Assembly: GCF_965204125.1 (NCBI RefSeq)
Contig: NZ_OZ241968.1
Coordinates: forward strand, 1,488,001 to 1,552,000
Length of the DNA stretch: 64,000 bases
Direction of reading: 5' to 3'
Source of the DNA: Poriferisodalis sp965204125
GTDB lineage: Bacteria > Actinomycetota > Acidimicrobiia > Acidimicrobiales > Poriferisodalaceae
In this document: positions 54,353-62,959 of the stretch, one piece after another
How positions within the stretch are numbered: position 1 is the first letter of the stretch
Layout: each line of letters starts with the position of its first letter
The notes under the pieces: generated by a model
Database searches by the model: none
What the model saw: only the letters and a program-made list of their open reading frames with translations
Told to the model about the DNA's origin: nothing
Program-made: the position numbers and the translations under genes

Positions 54353-55063
54353 GTGACAGACGCACCAACCTCACAGGCCGGCCCTTCTCAACCGCGCAGC
54401 GGCCCCGAAGCCGGCGGCGGCAGTGAACGCGGCGGCGGCAACGAGCGCGAGCGGGGTGGCCGTCGCCCGCGCGATCGCCAATTTGACAACCCCCGCAACA
54501 GCGGCGACGACGGTCTGCGTGAATCGCGGGTCATCGACATCAACCGCGTGGCCAAGGTGGTCAAGGGCGGCCGCCGCTTCTCGTTTTCCGCTCTCGTGGT
54601 GATCGGCGACGGCGCGGGCCGGGTCGGCCTGGGCTACGGCAAGGCCAAGGAAGTGCCGTTGGCGATCCAGAAGGGCACCGAAGAGGCCCGCAAGAGCCTG
54701 TTTGAGGTGCCCCTGGCCGGCTCCACCATCGTCCACCCCGTGCTGGGAGTCATGGGCGCCGGCAAGGTGCTGCTGCAGCCGGCCGCGCCAGGCACTGGGG
54801 TCATTGCCGGCGGCGCCGCCAGGGCGATCCTTGAGGAGGCAGGAATCAGCGACGTGCTGGCCAAGTCGCTCGGCTCCTCCAATCACATCAACGTGGCCAG
54901 GGCCACCATTGCCGGCTTGGCGGCCCTGAAGCGTCCTGACGAGGTGGCCAAGCTGCGCGGGCTGTCGCCCGAGGAGTGCATCCCGGCCGGTCTGCTCGAG
55001 GCATACCGGGAGACAGAGCGCACGCGCAAGCTGAGCGACGCATCTGCGGGGGCACCGTCATGA
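54353..55063 (+). CDS. rpsE: 30S ribosomal protein S5
   Basis: 236 aa from GTG 54353 behind GAGGGAGGA. A Gly/Glu/Arg-rich N-terminal extension of about 60 residues precedes ESRVIDINRVAKVVKGGRRF, SFSALVVIGDGAGRVGLGYG and HINVARATIAGLAALKRPDE. S5 helps mRNA unwinding and fidelity. ATGA overlap with rpmD. Confidence 0.95.
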   Translation: MTDAPTSQAGPSQPRSGPEAGGGSERGGGNERERGGRRPRDRQFDNPRNSGDDGLRESRVIDINRVAKVVKGGRRFSFSALVVIGDGAGRVGLGYGKAKEVPLAIQKGTEEARKSLFEVPLAGSTIVHPVLGVMGAGKVLLQPAAPGTGVIAGGAARAILEEAGISDVLAKSLGSSNHINVARATIAGLAALKRPDEVAKLRGLSPEECIPAGLLEAYRETERTRKLSDASAGAPS

Positions 55064-55302
55064 ACGCGCCGGTTTCGAATCAGCACGGCACCAGCCAGAT
55101 CGTGGTGACCCAGGTGCGATCGGCCATCGGGGCCAAGCCCAAGGCACGCGGCGCGCTGCGGGCGCTTGGGCTGGGCAAGATCGGCCGCAGCCATACGCTG
55201 CCGGATCGACCGGAGATCCGCGGCATGCTGCGCAAGGTGAGTCATCTGATCACTGTTGAATCCGTTACAGCTCAGGAGGTCGGCGATGCTGAGACTGCAT
55301 GA
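55060..55302 (+). CDS. rpmD: 50S ribosomal protein L30
   Basis: 80 aa, a little longer than the usual 60: IVVTQVRSAIGAKPKARGAL, RALGLGKIGRSHTLPDRPEI, RGMLRKVSHLITVE. Its 3' end overlaps rplO by 17 nt. Confidence 0.93.
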   Translation: MNAPVSNQHGTSQIVVTQVRSAIGAKPKARGALRALGLGKIGRSHTLPDRPEIRGMLRKVSHLITVESVTAQEVGDAETA

Positions 55303-55777
55303 TCTGGCCCCGCCGCCGGGATCGAAGCGCAAGCGCAAGCGAGTGGCGCGCGGCACCAGCGGCAAGGGCGGCAAGACTGCCGGCCGCGGCACCAAGGGCA
55401 CACGCGCCCGTGGCACCGTTCCTGTCTGGTACGAGGGCGGGCAGTTGCCGCTGCAGGTCCGCGTTCCCAAGCTCAAGGGCTTCAAGAACCCGTTTCGCGT
55501 CGAGTACCAGCCGGTCAATCTCGACACCCTCGAAGACTGCGGTCTCGACGAAATCACCCCCGCCGAGCTGCTGGCCCGCGGCTTGGTGTCCAAGGGTGCC
55601 ATGGTCAAGATCCTCGGGCGCGGCGAGATCACCCGGTCCGTCACGGTGAAGGCCCATGCCGTATCTGGCTCGGCCCGGGCAGCCATCGAGACTGCCGGCG
55701 GCAGCATCGAGATTCTGCCGCCCACATTCAGCGGCCCCCGGCCACCCGCTCGGGGCAACCAGCACACAAATCGCTAG
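55286..55777 (+). CDS. rplO: 50S ribosomal protein L15
   Basis: 163 aa from ATG 55286 behind AGGAGG (55274-55279), which lies inside rpmD. MLRLHDLAPPPGSKRKRKRV, GKTAGRGTKGTRARG, VPVWYEGGQLPLQVRVPKLK are typical. Followed by secY after 9 nt. Confidence 0.95.
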   Translation: MLRLHDLAPPPGSKRKRKRVARGTSGKGGKTAGRGTKGTRARGTVPVWYEGGQLPLQVRVPKLKGFKNPFRVEYQPVNLDTLEDCGLDEITPAELLARGLVSKGAMVKILGRGEITRSVTVKAHAVSGSARAAIETAGGSIEILPPTFSGPRPPARGNQHTNR

Positions 55778-55786
55778 GGGCTCATC

Positions 55787-57115
55787 GTGCTCGGCCACAT
55801 GCGCAACATCTTCCGGATCGCTGACCTGCGCCGGAAGATCCTGTTCACGCTGTTCATCATCGCGGCGTACAGGCTGGGCTCCCAGGTGCCGGTGCCGGGT
55901 ATCGACTTCGACGCCATTGTGTCCTTGCGCGAGCAGGCCAGCTCGACCGGCGGCGTGCTGGCGCTGCTGAACCTGTTCTCGGGCGGCGCGCTCACCAACT
56001 TCGCGATCTTCGCGTTGGGGATCATGCCGTACATCACGGCGTCGATCATCATCCAGATCCTCACCGTCGCGATCCCGCGCTTCGAGCAGCTCCAGCAACA
56101 GGGTGCGGTAGGGCAGCGGAAGCTGACGCAGTACACCCGCTACCTGACGCTGGGCATCGCCTTCGTGCAGGCCACGGGCATCACGTTCATCTTCGGGCGG
56201 GGCCAGGGCACTGCCTTGGGCAACACCGCCGGCGTCATCGTCATCCCCGACTTCACGTTCAACCGCGTGGCGCTGGTGATCCTGTCGCTGACGGCAGGCA
56301 CGGCGCTGCTCATGTGGATGGGCGAGCTGATCAGCCAGCGCGGCGTGGGCAACGGCATGTCGCTGCTGATCTTCGCCTCGGTCGTGTCCACGATCCCCTT
56401 CGACGGCGCCCGCTTGCTGGCGGTGCAAGGCACGGTGTACCTGGCGGCGGCGATCATCGTGGCCACGGGAATGATGGTGGCCATCATCTTCATCGAGCAG
56501 GGCCAGCGTCGCATCCCGGTGCAGTTCTCCCGCCGGCAGGTGGGCCGCAGGCTCTACGGCGGGCAGAACACCTACATCCCGCTGAAGGTCAACCAGTCGG
56601 GCGTGATCCCGGTGATCTTCGCCAGCTCGATCCTGTTCCTGCCGGTGCTGCTGTCGAATGTGGCGAACTGGGGCTGGCTGCAGACCGCTGTCGACGAGTA
56701 CCTGACCCAGCCCGACAACATCGCCTACATCCTCTTCTTCGGCGGGTTGATCGTGGGCTTCGCCTACTTCTATACGGCCATCACGTTCGACCCGGTGCGC
56801 CAGGCCGACAACATCCGCAAGCAGGGCGGCTTCATTCCCGGCATCCGGCCCGGGCCGCAGACCGAGCGGTACCTGGCCAGAGTGCTGAACCGCATCACGC
56901 TGCCGGGCGCTTTGTTCATTGCCATGGTGGCGCTGCTGCCCAGCGTGCTGCTGTCGCTGACCAGTGACCTCGATGCGCTGGGCTCTGGTGGCGCCGGTGC
57001 AGCCATCGGCTTCGGCGGCGTCTCGATCCTGATTGCCTCCGGCGTGGCGCTCGAGACCATGAAGCAGGTCGACAGCCAGTTGCTGATGCGCAACTACGAA
57101 GGATTCCTGGCCTGA
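55787..57115 (+). CDS. secY: Preprotein translocase subunit SecY
   Basis: About 442 aa from GTG 55787, with ten predicted membrane spans. Landmarks are FRIADLRRKILFTLFIIAAY, RLGSQVPVPGID, GIMPYITASIIIQILTVAIP, NGMSLLIFASVVSTIP, IPLKVNQSGVIPVIFASSIL, RQADNIRKQGGFIPGIRPG. It is the pore of the Sec translocon. It overlaps adk (TGATG). Confidence 0.96.
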   Translation: MLGHMRNIFRIADLRRKILFTLFIIAAYRLGSQVPVPGIDFDAIVSLREQASSTGGVLALLNLFSGGALTNFAIFALGIMPYITASIIIQILTVAIPRFEQLQQQGAVGQRKLTQYTRYLTLGIAFVQATGITFIFGRGQGTALGNTAGVIVIPDFTFNRVALVILSLTAGTALLMWMGELISQRGVGNGMSLLIFASVVSTIPFDGARLLAVQGTVYLAAAIIVATGMMVAIIFIEQGQRRIPVQFSRRQVGRRLYGGQNTYIPLKVNQSGVIPVIFASSILFLPVLLSNVANWGWLQTAVDEYLTQPDNIAYILFFGGLIVGFAYFYTAITFDPVRQADNIRKQGGFIPGIRPGPQTERYLARVLNRITLPGALFIAMVALLPSVLLSLTSDLDALGSGGAGAAIGFGGVSILIASGVALETMKQVDSQLLMRNYEGFLA

Positions 57116-57675
57116 TGAGCACGCGACGGCTGGTCATCCTGGGCAAGCAGGGAGCTGGCAAGGGCACCCAGTGCGAGCTGCTGGTGGAGCGCTACGGCGT
57201 CGCTCACATCTCGACTGGCGACATGCTGCGCGCTGCGGTCGCTGCAGGCACCGAGCTGGGTCGGCAGGCCAAGGCAGTCATGGATGCAGGCGACCTGGTC
57301 AGCGACGAGCTGATCCTGGGCATCGTGGCTGAGCGGCTCACCGAGCCCGACACTGCTGCCGGTTTCCTGCTCGACGGCTTCCCTCGCACCGAAACCCAGG
57401 CCGACGGTCTGTTCGCGCTGCTGGCGCCGAACGCGGTGGACCGGGCGATCGACCTGGACGTGCCCGACGAGGTAGTGACCCGGCGGATGCTGGAGCGGGG
57501 CCGAGCCGACGACACGCCTGAGGCCATTTCCCGGCGGCTGGAGCTGTACGAAGCCGAGACAGCGCCGCTGCGGAAGCTGTTCGCCGATCAGGGAGTGCTG
57601 GTGACGGTGGACGGACTCGGAACCCCCGCCGAGGTCCATGGACGCATCGTGGCCGCCATCGAGGCGACACTGTGA
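57115..57675 (+). CDS. adk: Adenylate kinase
   Basis: 186 aa, the short form without the zinc LID. P-loop GKQGAGKGTQCELL, ISTGDMLRAAVAAGT, AGDLVSDELILGIV, GFLLDGFPRTETQADGL. Catalyses ATP + AMP to 2 ADP. Usually map and infA follow before rpmJ; both are absent here. Confidence 0.95.
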   Translation: MSTRRLVILGKQGAGKGTQCELLVERYGVAHISTGDMLRAAVAAGTELGRQAKAVMDAGDLVSDELILGIVAERLTEPDTAAGFLLDGFPRTETQADGLFALLAPNAVDRAIDLDVPDEVVTRRMLERGRADDTPEAISRRLELYEAETAPLRKLFADQGVLVTVDGLGTPAEVHGRIVAAIEATL

Positions 57676-57692
57676 GCTCTTGTTGGCGGCCA

Positions 57693-57724
57693 TGGCGGCC
57701 GCACGAACAGCACAGCGGCCGCCA
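57693..57724 (+). terminator. Inverted repeat after secY-adk
   Basis: TGGCGGCCGC (57693-57702) and GCGGCCGCCA (57715-57724) form a perfect 10-bp stem with a 12-nt loop, just after adk. No T run follows, so it is a stem-only candidate terminator or RNA-stability element. Confidence 0.4.
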
Positions 57725-57751
57725 TTGGGGCGGCACTGTGACCCCTATACT
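57725..57751 (+). promoter_or_regulatory. Possible promoter for rpmJ-rpsM-rpsK-rpsD-rpoA
   Basis: TTGGGG (57725-57730) and TATACT (57746-57751) with a short 15-nt spacer. The -10 is strong and the spacing poor. Transcription would begin about 25 nt before rpmJ. Confidence 0.35.
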
Positions 57752-57781
57752 TGCTCGCTCGTCTACAGCGCAGGTCACCCG

Positions 57782-57895
57782 ATGAAAGTCCGTCCGAGCG
57801 TCAAGAAGATCTGCGACAAATGCCGCGTGATCCGCCGTCACGGGCGGATCCGGGTGATCTGTGAGAACCCGCGACACAAGCAGCGGCAAGGCTGA
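57782..57895 (+). CDS. rpmJ: 50S ribosomal protein L36
   Basis: 37 aa: MKVRPSVKKICDKCRVIRRH, GRIRVICENPRHKQRQG. C11, C14, C27 and H32 form the zinc ribbon of the C+ form. It begins the alpha operon here. Confidence 0.95.
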   Translation: MKVRPSVKKICDKCRVIRRHGRIRVICENPRHKQRQG

Positions 57896-57913
57896 GACAG
57901 GAGTTCTGTATCG

Positions 57914-58291
57914 ATGGCCCGAATCGCCGGCGTCGACATACCGCGTGAGAAGCGTGTGGAGATCGCGCTCACCTACATCTACGGCATCGGCCGCTCGGCC
58001 AGCCAGCAGATCTGCGAAGACCTGAACATTGCCGAGCGCACGCGCGTGCGTGACCTGACCGATGCCGAGGTGGCCCGCATCCGCAACCACATCGACGCAA
58101 ACCTGGCCGTCGAGGGAGACCTGCGGCGCGATGTCGCCCAGGACGTCAAGCGGAAGATCGAGATCGGCTGCTACCAGGGCGTCCGTCACCGCCGCGGTCT
58201 TCCGGTACGGGGCCAACGCACGCATACGAACGCACGCACCCGCAAGGGTCCGCGCAAGACCGTCGCTGGCAAGAAGAAGGTACGCAAGTGA
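57914..58291 (+). CDS. rpsM: 30S ribosomal protein S13
   Basis: 125 aa: MARIAGVDIPREKRVEIALT, YIYGIGRSASQQICED, RGLPVRGQRTHTNARTRKGP, tail KTVAGKKKVRK. Contacts tRNA and bridges the subunits. The stop overlaps a mini-ORF start (GTGA). Confidence 0.95.
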   Translation: MARIAGVDIPREKRVEIALTYIYGIGRSASQQICEDLNIAERTRVRDLTDAEVARIRNHIDANLAVEGDLRRDVAQDVKRKIEIGCYQGVRHRRGLPVRGQRTHTNARTRKGPRKTVAGKKKVRK

Positions 58292-58353
58292 ACGTGCGCG
58301 GCCGATTTCGTCGGCAACGAGAGACCGGACGCATGAGAGGCGGGCGCAAGTGA
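58288..58353 (+). CDS. 21-codon mini-ORF bridging rpsM and rpsK
   Basis: GTG 58288 overlaps the rpsM stop, and its own TGA 58351-58353 overlaps rpsK GTG 58350. The peptide is MNVRGRFRRQRETGRMRGGR then K, very basic. GCAAGTGAAC occurs at both junctions, 62 nt apart, suggesting a short tandem duplication as at rpsS-rplV. A coupling role is more plausible than a functional peptide. Confidence 0.4.
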   Translation: MNVRGRFRRQRETGRMRGGRK

Positions 58354-58745
58354 ACCAGCAGCAGCAGCCTCGCCGCGGGCGGCGGAGGGAGCGCAAGAAC
58401 GTCGGCGACGGTGTGGCGCACATCAAGAGCTCGTTCAATAACACGATCATCACCTTCACCGACCTGCAGGGCAATGTGGTGTCGTGGGCCTCGGCCGGAA
58501 ACGCCGGTTTCAAGGGCTCCCGCAAGTCGACGCCGTTCGCCGCGCAGCAGGCCGCTGAGCAGGCCTCCGAGCGCGCCATGGAACATGGCGTGCGCCGGGT
58601 GCACGTGCACGTGAAGGGTCCCGGCTCGGGCCGCGAGACCGCGATCCGCTCCATCCAGAATTCCGGCATCGAGATCAAGGGCATCCGCGACATGACGCCG
58701 GTGCCGCACAACGGCTGCCGCCCCCCGAAGCGCCGGAGGGTCTGA
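58350..58745 (+). CDS. rpsK: 30S ribosomal protein S11
   Basis: 131 aa from GTG 58350: GVAHIKSSFNNTIITFTDLQ, GNVVSWASAGNAGFKGSRKS, PVPHNGCRPPKRRRV terminus. Platform protein. One base separates its stop from rpsD. Confidence 0.95.
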   Translation: MNQQQQPRRGRRRERKNVGDGVAHIKSSFNNTIITFTDLQGNVVSWASAGNAGFKGSRKSTPFAAQQAAEQASERAMEHGVRRVHVHVKGPGSGRETAIRSIQNSGIEIKGIRDMTPVPHNGCRPPKRRRV

Positions 58746-58746
58746 G

Positions 58747-59364
58747 ATGTCTCGCTACACCGGTCCCAAGGCGCGCGTCTCGCGGCGGCTCAACACCAAT
58801 ATCTGGGGCACTGAGGGCGAGACGAAGGCGCTCGACCGGCGTCCCTACCCGCCCGGCGAGCACGGCCGCGGCAGGCGGCGCAGCCAGAACTCGGAGTTCT
58901 TGCTGCAGCTGCAGGAGAAGCAGAAGTGCCGCTTCACCTACGGGATGACAGAGCGGCAGTTCCGCAACGCCTACGAAGAGGCTGCCCGTCAGCGCGGCGT
59001 CACCGGCGAGAACCTGCTCCGGCTGCTCGAGCTGCGGCTCGACAACATCGTGTACCGGGCCGGCTGGGCGGCGACTCGCCCGCAGGCCCGCCAATTCGTG
59101 AGCCATGGCCACATCGATGTCAACGGGCGCCGGGTGAACATCCCCAGCTTCCGGGCCCGCAAGGATGACGTGGTCGAGTTGCGGACCAAGGCCCGCGAGA
59201 TCGTCACCATCCGCTGGAATCTCGACGTGCTGGACCGCACCCCGCCTGCGTGGCTGGAGGCGAGCGACGGCGGCCAGCGGGTCACCGTGCGCGAGCTGCC
59301 GATCCGATCCCAGATCGAGATCCCGGTTCGCGAGCAGCTCATCGTCGAGCTCTACAGCAAATAG
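58747..59364 (+). CDS. rpsD: 30S ribosomal protein S4
   Basis: 205 aa: MSRYTGPKARVSRRLNTNIW, YPPGEHGRGRRRSQNSEFLL, S4 domain LLRLLELRLDNIVYRAGWAA and TRPQARQFVSHGHIDVNGRR. It lacks the N-terminal CxxC zinc knuckle, as in the C- form. Nucleates 30S assembly. Confidence 0.95.
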   Translation: MSRYTGPKARVSRRLNTNIWGTEGETKALDRRPYPPGEHGRGRRRSQNSEFLLQLQEKQKCRFTYGMTERQFRNAYEEAARQRGVTGENLLRLLELRLDNIVYRAGWAATRPQARQFVSHGHIDVNGRRVNIPSFRARKDDVVELRTKAREIVTIRWNLDVLDRTPPAWLEASDGGQRVTVRELPIRSQIEIPVREQLIVELYSK

Positions 59365-59399
59365 TCCTGTCAACATCTGCCGCCCACGAAGGGGTGAAC

Positions 59400-60425
59400 G
59401 TGTCCATCTCCGACACCTTGGTTATGCACCGACCGACGATCGACATCCTCGGCGAGCCCGAGGGCAATCGCCAGCGCTTCGCCATCGGCCCGCTGGAGCC
59501 TGGCTTCGGGCACACGCTGGGCAACTCGCTGCGACGCACTCTGCTGTCGTCGATTCCCGGCGCAGCAATCACCCAAGTGCGTTTCGACGACGCGCTGCAC
59601 GAGTTCACGACTATCGAGGGCGTCGTCGAAGATGTCACCGACATCATCCTGAATCTCAAGGACGTGGTGCTGAGGTGTCACACCGACGAACCCGTGGCGG
59701 TGCGCCTTGACGAGCGGGGCGTGGGCCCGGTGCTGGCGGGGCACGTCGACTGGGGCATCGACGTCGAGTGCCTGACCCCCGACCTGCACATCGCGACGCT
59801 CGGCGAGGGCGCCCGCCTGGCGATGGACCTCACTGTCGAGCGCGGCTGGGGCTACGCGGCGCCCGAGAGCGAGCGTACCGGCAGCACGATCGGCGTGATC
59901 CTCGTTGACGCGCTGTTCAGCCCGGTGCGTCGTGTGGCGGTTGAGGTCGAGCCGGTGCGCGTCGAGCAGTCCACCGATTTCGATCGGCTCGTGCTCGACA
60001 TCGAGACCGATGGCGCGATGACCCCGCGCGAAGCGCTGTCGTCGGCGGGCGACACCCTGTGCCGGCTGATGCTCATGATTGCCGAGCTGTCGCCGGAGCC
60101 CCTGGGTCTCGATATCGCCGAGGTGGCGGTCGGCGGCGGCCGGACCAGCGATCTCGAACGTCCCATCGAGGACTTGGGTCTGTCCGAGCGCGCCCGCAAC
60201 TGCCTCAAGCGTGCGCAGTTCAACACCATCGGCGAGTTGCTCGACCAATCGGTGGACGAACTCATGACCGTTCCTAACTTCGGCCAGAAGTCGCTCGACG
60301 AGGTCATCGAGAAGCTCGACGAGCGGGGTCTGGCGCTGCGTGGCATGAGCCCGTCATCCGAGGCTGAGTCTGAGGGCGAAGGCGAGTCCGATGCCGAGCA
60401 GGCCACCCCAGCGGCGGTCAGCTGA
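59400..60425 (+). CDS. rpoA: DNA-directed RNA polymerase subunit alpha
   Basis: 341 aa from GTG 59400 behind AAGGGG; GTG 59394 is also in frame. The N-terminal domain has GFGHTLGNSLRRTLLSSIPG and the beta-binding loops. The C-terminal domain (about 250-320) has LGLSERARNCLKRAQFNTIG and PNFGQKSLDEVIEKL for UP-element and activator contacts. An acidic tail follows. Confidence 0.95.
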   Translation: MSISDTLVMHRPTIDILGEPEGNRQRFAIGPLEPGFGHTLGNSLRRTLLSSIPGAAITQVRFDDALHEFTTIEGVVEDVTDIILNLKDVVLRCHTDEPVAVRLDERGVGPVLAGHVDWGIDVECLTPDLHIATLGEGARLAMDLTVERGWGYAAPESERTGSTIGVILVDALFSPVRRVAVEVEPVRVEQSTDFDRLVLDIETDGAMTPREALSSAGDTLCRLMLMIAELSPEPLGLDIAEVAVGGGRTSDLERPIEDLGLSERARNCLKRAQFNTIGELLDQSVDELMTVPNFGQKSLDEVIEKLDERGLALRGMSPSSEAESEGEGESDAEQATPAAVS

Positions 60426-60427
60426 TC

Positions 60428-60781
60428 ATGCCCACGCCCACGAAGGGCCGACGCCTCGGCGGCAGCGCCAGTCACCAGCGCTCCATGCTGGCCAATCTGG
60501 CGGCGTCGTTGTTCGCTGCGGAAGCCATCGAGACCACCGAGGCCAAGGCCAAGGCGCTGCGGCCGTACGCCGAGAAGCTCATCACGAAGGCGCGCAAGGG
60601 CGGGTTGGCACGGCATCGCCAGATCATCGCCAGCCTCAACGGCGACCAGGAGATGGCCCAGAAGCTGGTCGACGAGATCGGCCCGCGCTACGAGGGACGT
60701 CCGGGCGGCTACACGCGCATCTTGAAGCTCGGGCCGCGCCGGGGCGATAACGCCCCCATGGCGCTCATCGAGTTGGTCTAG
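60428..60781 (+). CDS. rplQ: 50S ribosomal protein L17
   Basis: 117 aa: MPTPTKGRRLGGSASHQRSM, LANLAASLFAAEAIETTEAK, GPRYEGRPGGYTRILKLGPR. Two bases after rpoA; end of the ribosomal block. Confidence 0.95.
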   Translation: MPTPTKGRRLGGSASHQRSMLANLAASLFAAEAIETTEAKAKALRPYAEKLITKARKGGLARHRQIIASLNGDQEMAQKLVDEIGPRYEGRPGGYTRILKLGPRRGDNAPMALIELV

Positions 60782-60801
60782 CTCTTCGCGGAGTCCCGAC
60801 A

Positions 60802-61521
60802 ATGAGCACCGAGGACCCGTTGAGCGCTGGGCCGTCGAGCCTTGGCGTGCTCGACGCCTTGCGGGCGCTGGACACCCCGACCGTTTGCAACGCGCTCGAG
60901 GTTGTGGCTCCGCATCGCCGCGCCTACGGCTACACCACGTCACCGCTGGTCTGTCCGGACCCGGACACCGTCATGGTCGGCTACGCCCGCACGGCCACGA
61001 TCCGCGCCAATGCGCCATCGGGCCGATCCGGCGACAACGACCTGGCAATGCGTGTCGGCTACTACCGGCACATGGCCGAAGGCCCTCAGCCCACGATCAC
61101 CGTGATCGAGGACATCGACGCATCGCCTGGCTACGGCGCCTGGTGGGGCGAAGTGAACAGCAGCATCCACGCCGGGCTCGGTTCGCTCGGCGTCATTACC
61201 AACGGCTCGATCCGTGACCTGGGCGAGTGGGCGCCGGGCTTCGGCGCCCTGGCCGGCTCGATCGGCCCGTCCCACGCCTGGGTGCACGTTGTGGAGTACG
61301 CGGTGCCGGTGACGGTGCACGGCATGTCGGTGCGTCCCGGCGATCTCATTCACGCCGACCGTCACGGTGCGGTCGTGGTGCCTGCCGATGCGGCGGCCGA
61401 CGTTCCCGCAGCGGCCGCCAAGATCGCCGCTGCCGAGCGCGTGCTCATCGACGCCGCCCGCAGCGAGGACTTCTCTATCGACCGGCTGACCGCCCTGCTC
61501 GACCCCAAGGGCGACCACTAG
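60802..61521 (+). CDS. RraA/HMG-aldolase family protein
   Basis: 239 aa. LDTPTVCNALEVVAPHRRAY, ITNGSIRDLGEW (the GxxRD active-site motif) and GDLIHADRHGAVVVP place it in the RraA-like fold. The family includes 4-hydroxy-4-methyl-2-oxoglutarate aldolases, regulators of RNase E and proteins once misnamed MenG. The conserved Arg/Asp suggest an aldolase or decarboxylase. It starts 20 nt after rplQ and may be cotranscribed. Confidence 0.8.
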   Translation: MSTEDPLSAGPSSLGVLDALRALDTPTVCNALEVVAPHRRAYGYTTSPLVCPDPDTVMVGYARTATIRANAPSGRSGDNDLAMRVGYYRHMAEGPQPTITVIEDIDASPGYGAWWGEVNSSIHAGLGSLGVITNGSIRDLGEWAPGFGALAGSIGPSHAWVHVVEYAVPVTVHGMSVRPGDLIHADRHGAVVVPADAAADVPAAAAKIAAAERVLIDAARSEDFSIDRLTALLDPKGDH

Positions 61522-61562
61522 TCCTTCGCTGGCCAGCGCGGTTGTGGGCGCAGCTGCGGGGT

Positions 61563-62501
61563 CTATCGCACGAGTGCCGCGTTGCGGCGCAGTGTTTCGC
61601 GTGCCTCGGCGTAGCGCTCGGCGAGACGCTGGCCGACGCGCCCAATCCGGTCGATCATCTTCATGAGGCGGTCGCGCGCCGCTTCCGCGATGCTGGACAG
61701 TTCAGTCAATCCCGGCAGATTCCAGTCGCGCAGCACGACGGGCTGCAGGATCTGATCGTGGTGGATGGCTAGGTCATAGATCCCGGCTTCGGCGATGATG
61801 CGGGAGTGGGTGTCGAAGTCGGTGATGCCCACTCCGGGCATGGCGAAGCTCTTGACTTGGTTGGCGATGGCCACCACCGCGCTGGAGGGGTCCATCTCGA
61901 CCGCGGCACTCATCACGTCGCGGTAGAACAGGAAATGCAGGTTCTCATCAAAGGCGACCCGCCGCATGATGGCCTTGCCGGCTGGGTCGTCGATGTGGCG
62001 CCCGGTGTTGAAGTGCGCGATTCGGGTGGCCAACTCCTGCAGCGTCACGTAGGCAAGGCCTTCCAGCAGGCTCGGCGGCTGGGGCACTTGCCCGCACTGC
62101 ACCTGCGCCATGCGCGCCCGCTCCAGTGCCACGGGGTCGAGGGCGCGGGTGACCGACAGGTAGTCGTAGATGACCCGGCCGTGCCGTCCCTCTTCCGCCG
62201 TCCAGCGGCGAACCCATTCGCCCCATGCGCCCTCACGGCCGAACAGCCGCTCGCTGTCACGGAAGTAGTACGGCAGGTTCTCCTCGGTGAGCACGTTCAC
62301 GAAGAGGGCGCTGCGAGCCTCAGGGGTGAGGTTGGCCTCCTCGGGCGACCATTCGTAGTCGGGCGCGAAGTCTTGGCCCCGGCTCCAGGGTACGAGCGCG
62401 TGGGGGTGCCATTCCTTGGTCTGCCGAAGATGGCGCGCGAGGAGTCGCTCGACCTCGGGCTCCAGATCGGCGAGCGTCCGGGCATCAGCCTCTACCGGCA
62501 T
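61563..62501 (-). CDS. Acyl-ACP desaturase (DesA-like)
   Basis: About 312 aa from ATG 62501; ATG 62528 (nine residues longer) is also possible, and neither has a strong ribosome-binding site. Di-iron ligands are seen in the two (E/D)ExxH motifs, TAEEGRHGRVIYDY and AFDENLHFLFYRD. WHPHALVPWSRGQDF and TEENLPYYFRDSERLFG are typical. It introduces double bonds into ACP-bound fatty acids. Related soluble desaturases are common in mycobacteria. Confidence 0.85.
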   Translation of the reverse strand: MPVEADARTLADLEPEVERLLARHLRQTKEWHPHALVPWSRGQDFAPDYEWSPEEANLTPEARSALFVNVLTEENLPYYFRDSERLFGREGAWGEWVRRWTAEEGRHGRVIYDYLSVTRALDPVALERARMAQVQCGQVPQPPSLLEGLAYVTLQELATRIAHFNTGRHIDDPAGKAIMRRVAFDENLHFLFYRDVMSAAVEMDPSSAVVAIANQVKSFAMPGVGITDFDTHSRIIAEAGIYDLAIHHDQILQPVVLRDWNLPGLTELSSIAEAARDRLMKMIDRIGRVGQRLAERYAEARETLRRNAALVR

Positions 62502-62623
62502 CGGGCATCGCCAATCACCATGCGGCATGGAGCCTAATGATGTAATCCCACCGTTCAAGACGTGCCGAGCCACGAGGAGCTCGCGCCGATGCCAACCGCC
62601 GGCCGCAACGGGCGATCGCGGCG

Positions 62624-62959
62624 TCAGGAGTTGGTGCGCACGCCGAGGGCCCGCTCGAGGTTGACGAGGTACCCGGCAAACGCCTTGCGTCCTGTCACCG
62701 TGGCTTCGATCCACGTGCGCGGCTTGGCGCCGTGGAACTCCTTGGTCGTCGCCACGTAGTCAGCGTTTTCCAGCTTCCGCAGGTGAGTCGTCAGGTTGCC
62801 GGGCGTCAGGCCCAGCTGCTTCTGTACGAACCCGTAGGCGAGCCGGTCCCGCTCGTCCAGTGACACGAGCAACGACATGATCTGCAGTCGCGCCGGCTGG
62901 TGGATGATCTCGTCGAGGTCGATGGCACCGCCGTCGGGCACCCCGTTGGGATCTACCAT
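62624..62959 (-). CDS. Winged-helix transcriptional regulator
   Basis: 111 aa: IDLDEIIHQPARLQIMSLLV, then LAYGFVQKQLGLTPGNLTTH and LRKLENADYVATTKEFHGA. This is an ArsR/MarR-like helix-turn-helix with wing. The pattern is that of 'transcriptional regulator' proteins paired with a membrane protein. Its ATG overlaps the upstream membrane gene's stop (ATGGTAG), so it is the second gene of the operon and probably controls it. Confidence 0.82.
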   Translation of the reverse strand: MVDPNGVPDGGAIDLDEIIHQPARLQIMSLLVSLDERDRLAYGFVQKQLGLTPGNLTTHLRKLENADYVATTKEFHGAKPRTWIEATVTGRKAFAGYLVNLERALGVRTNS

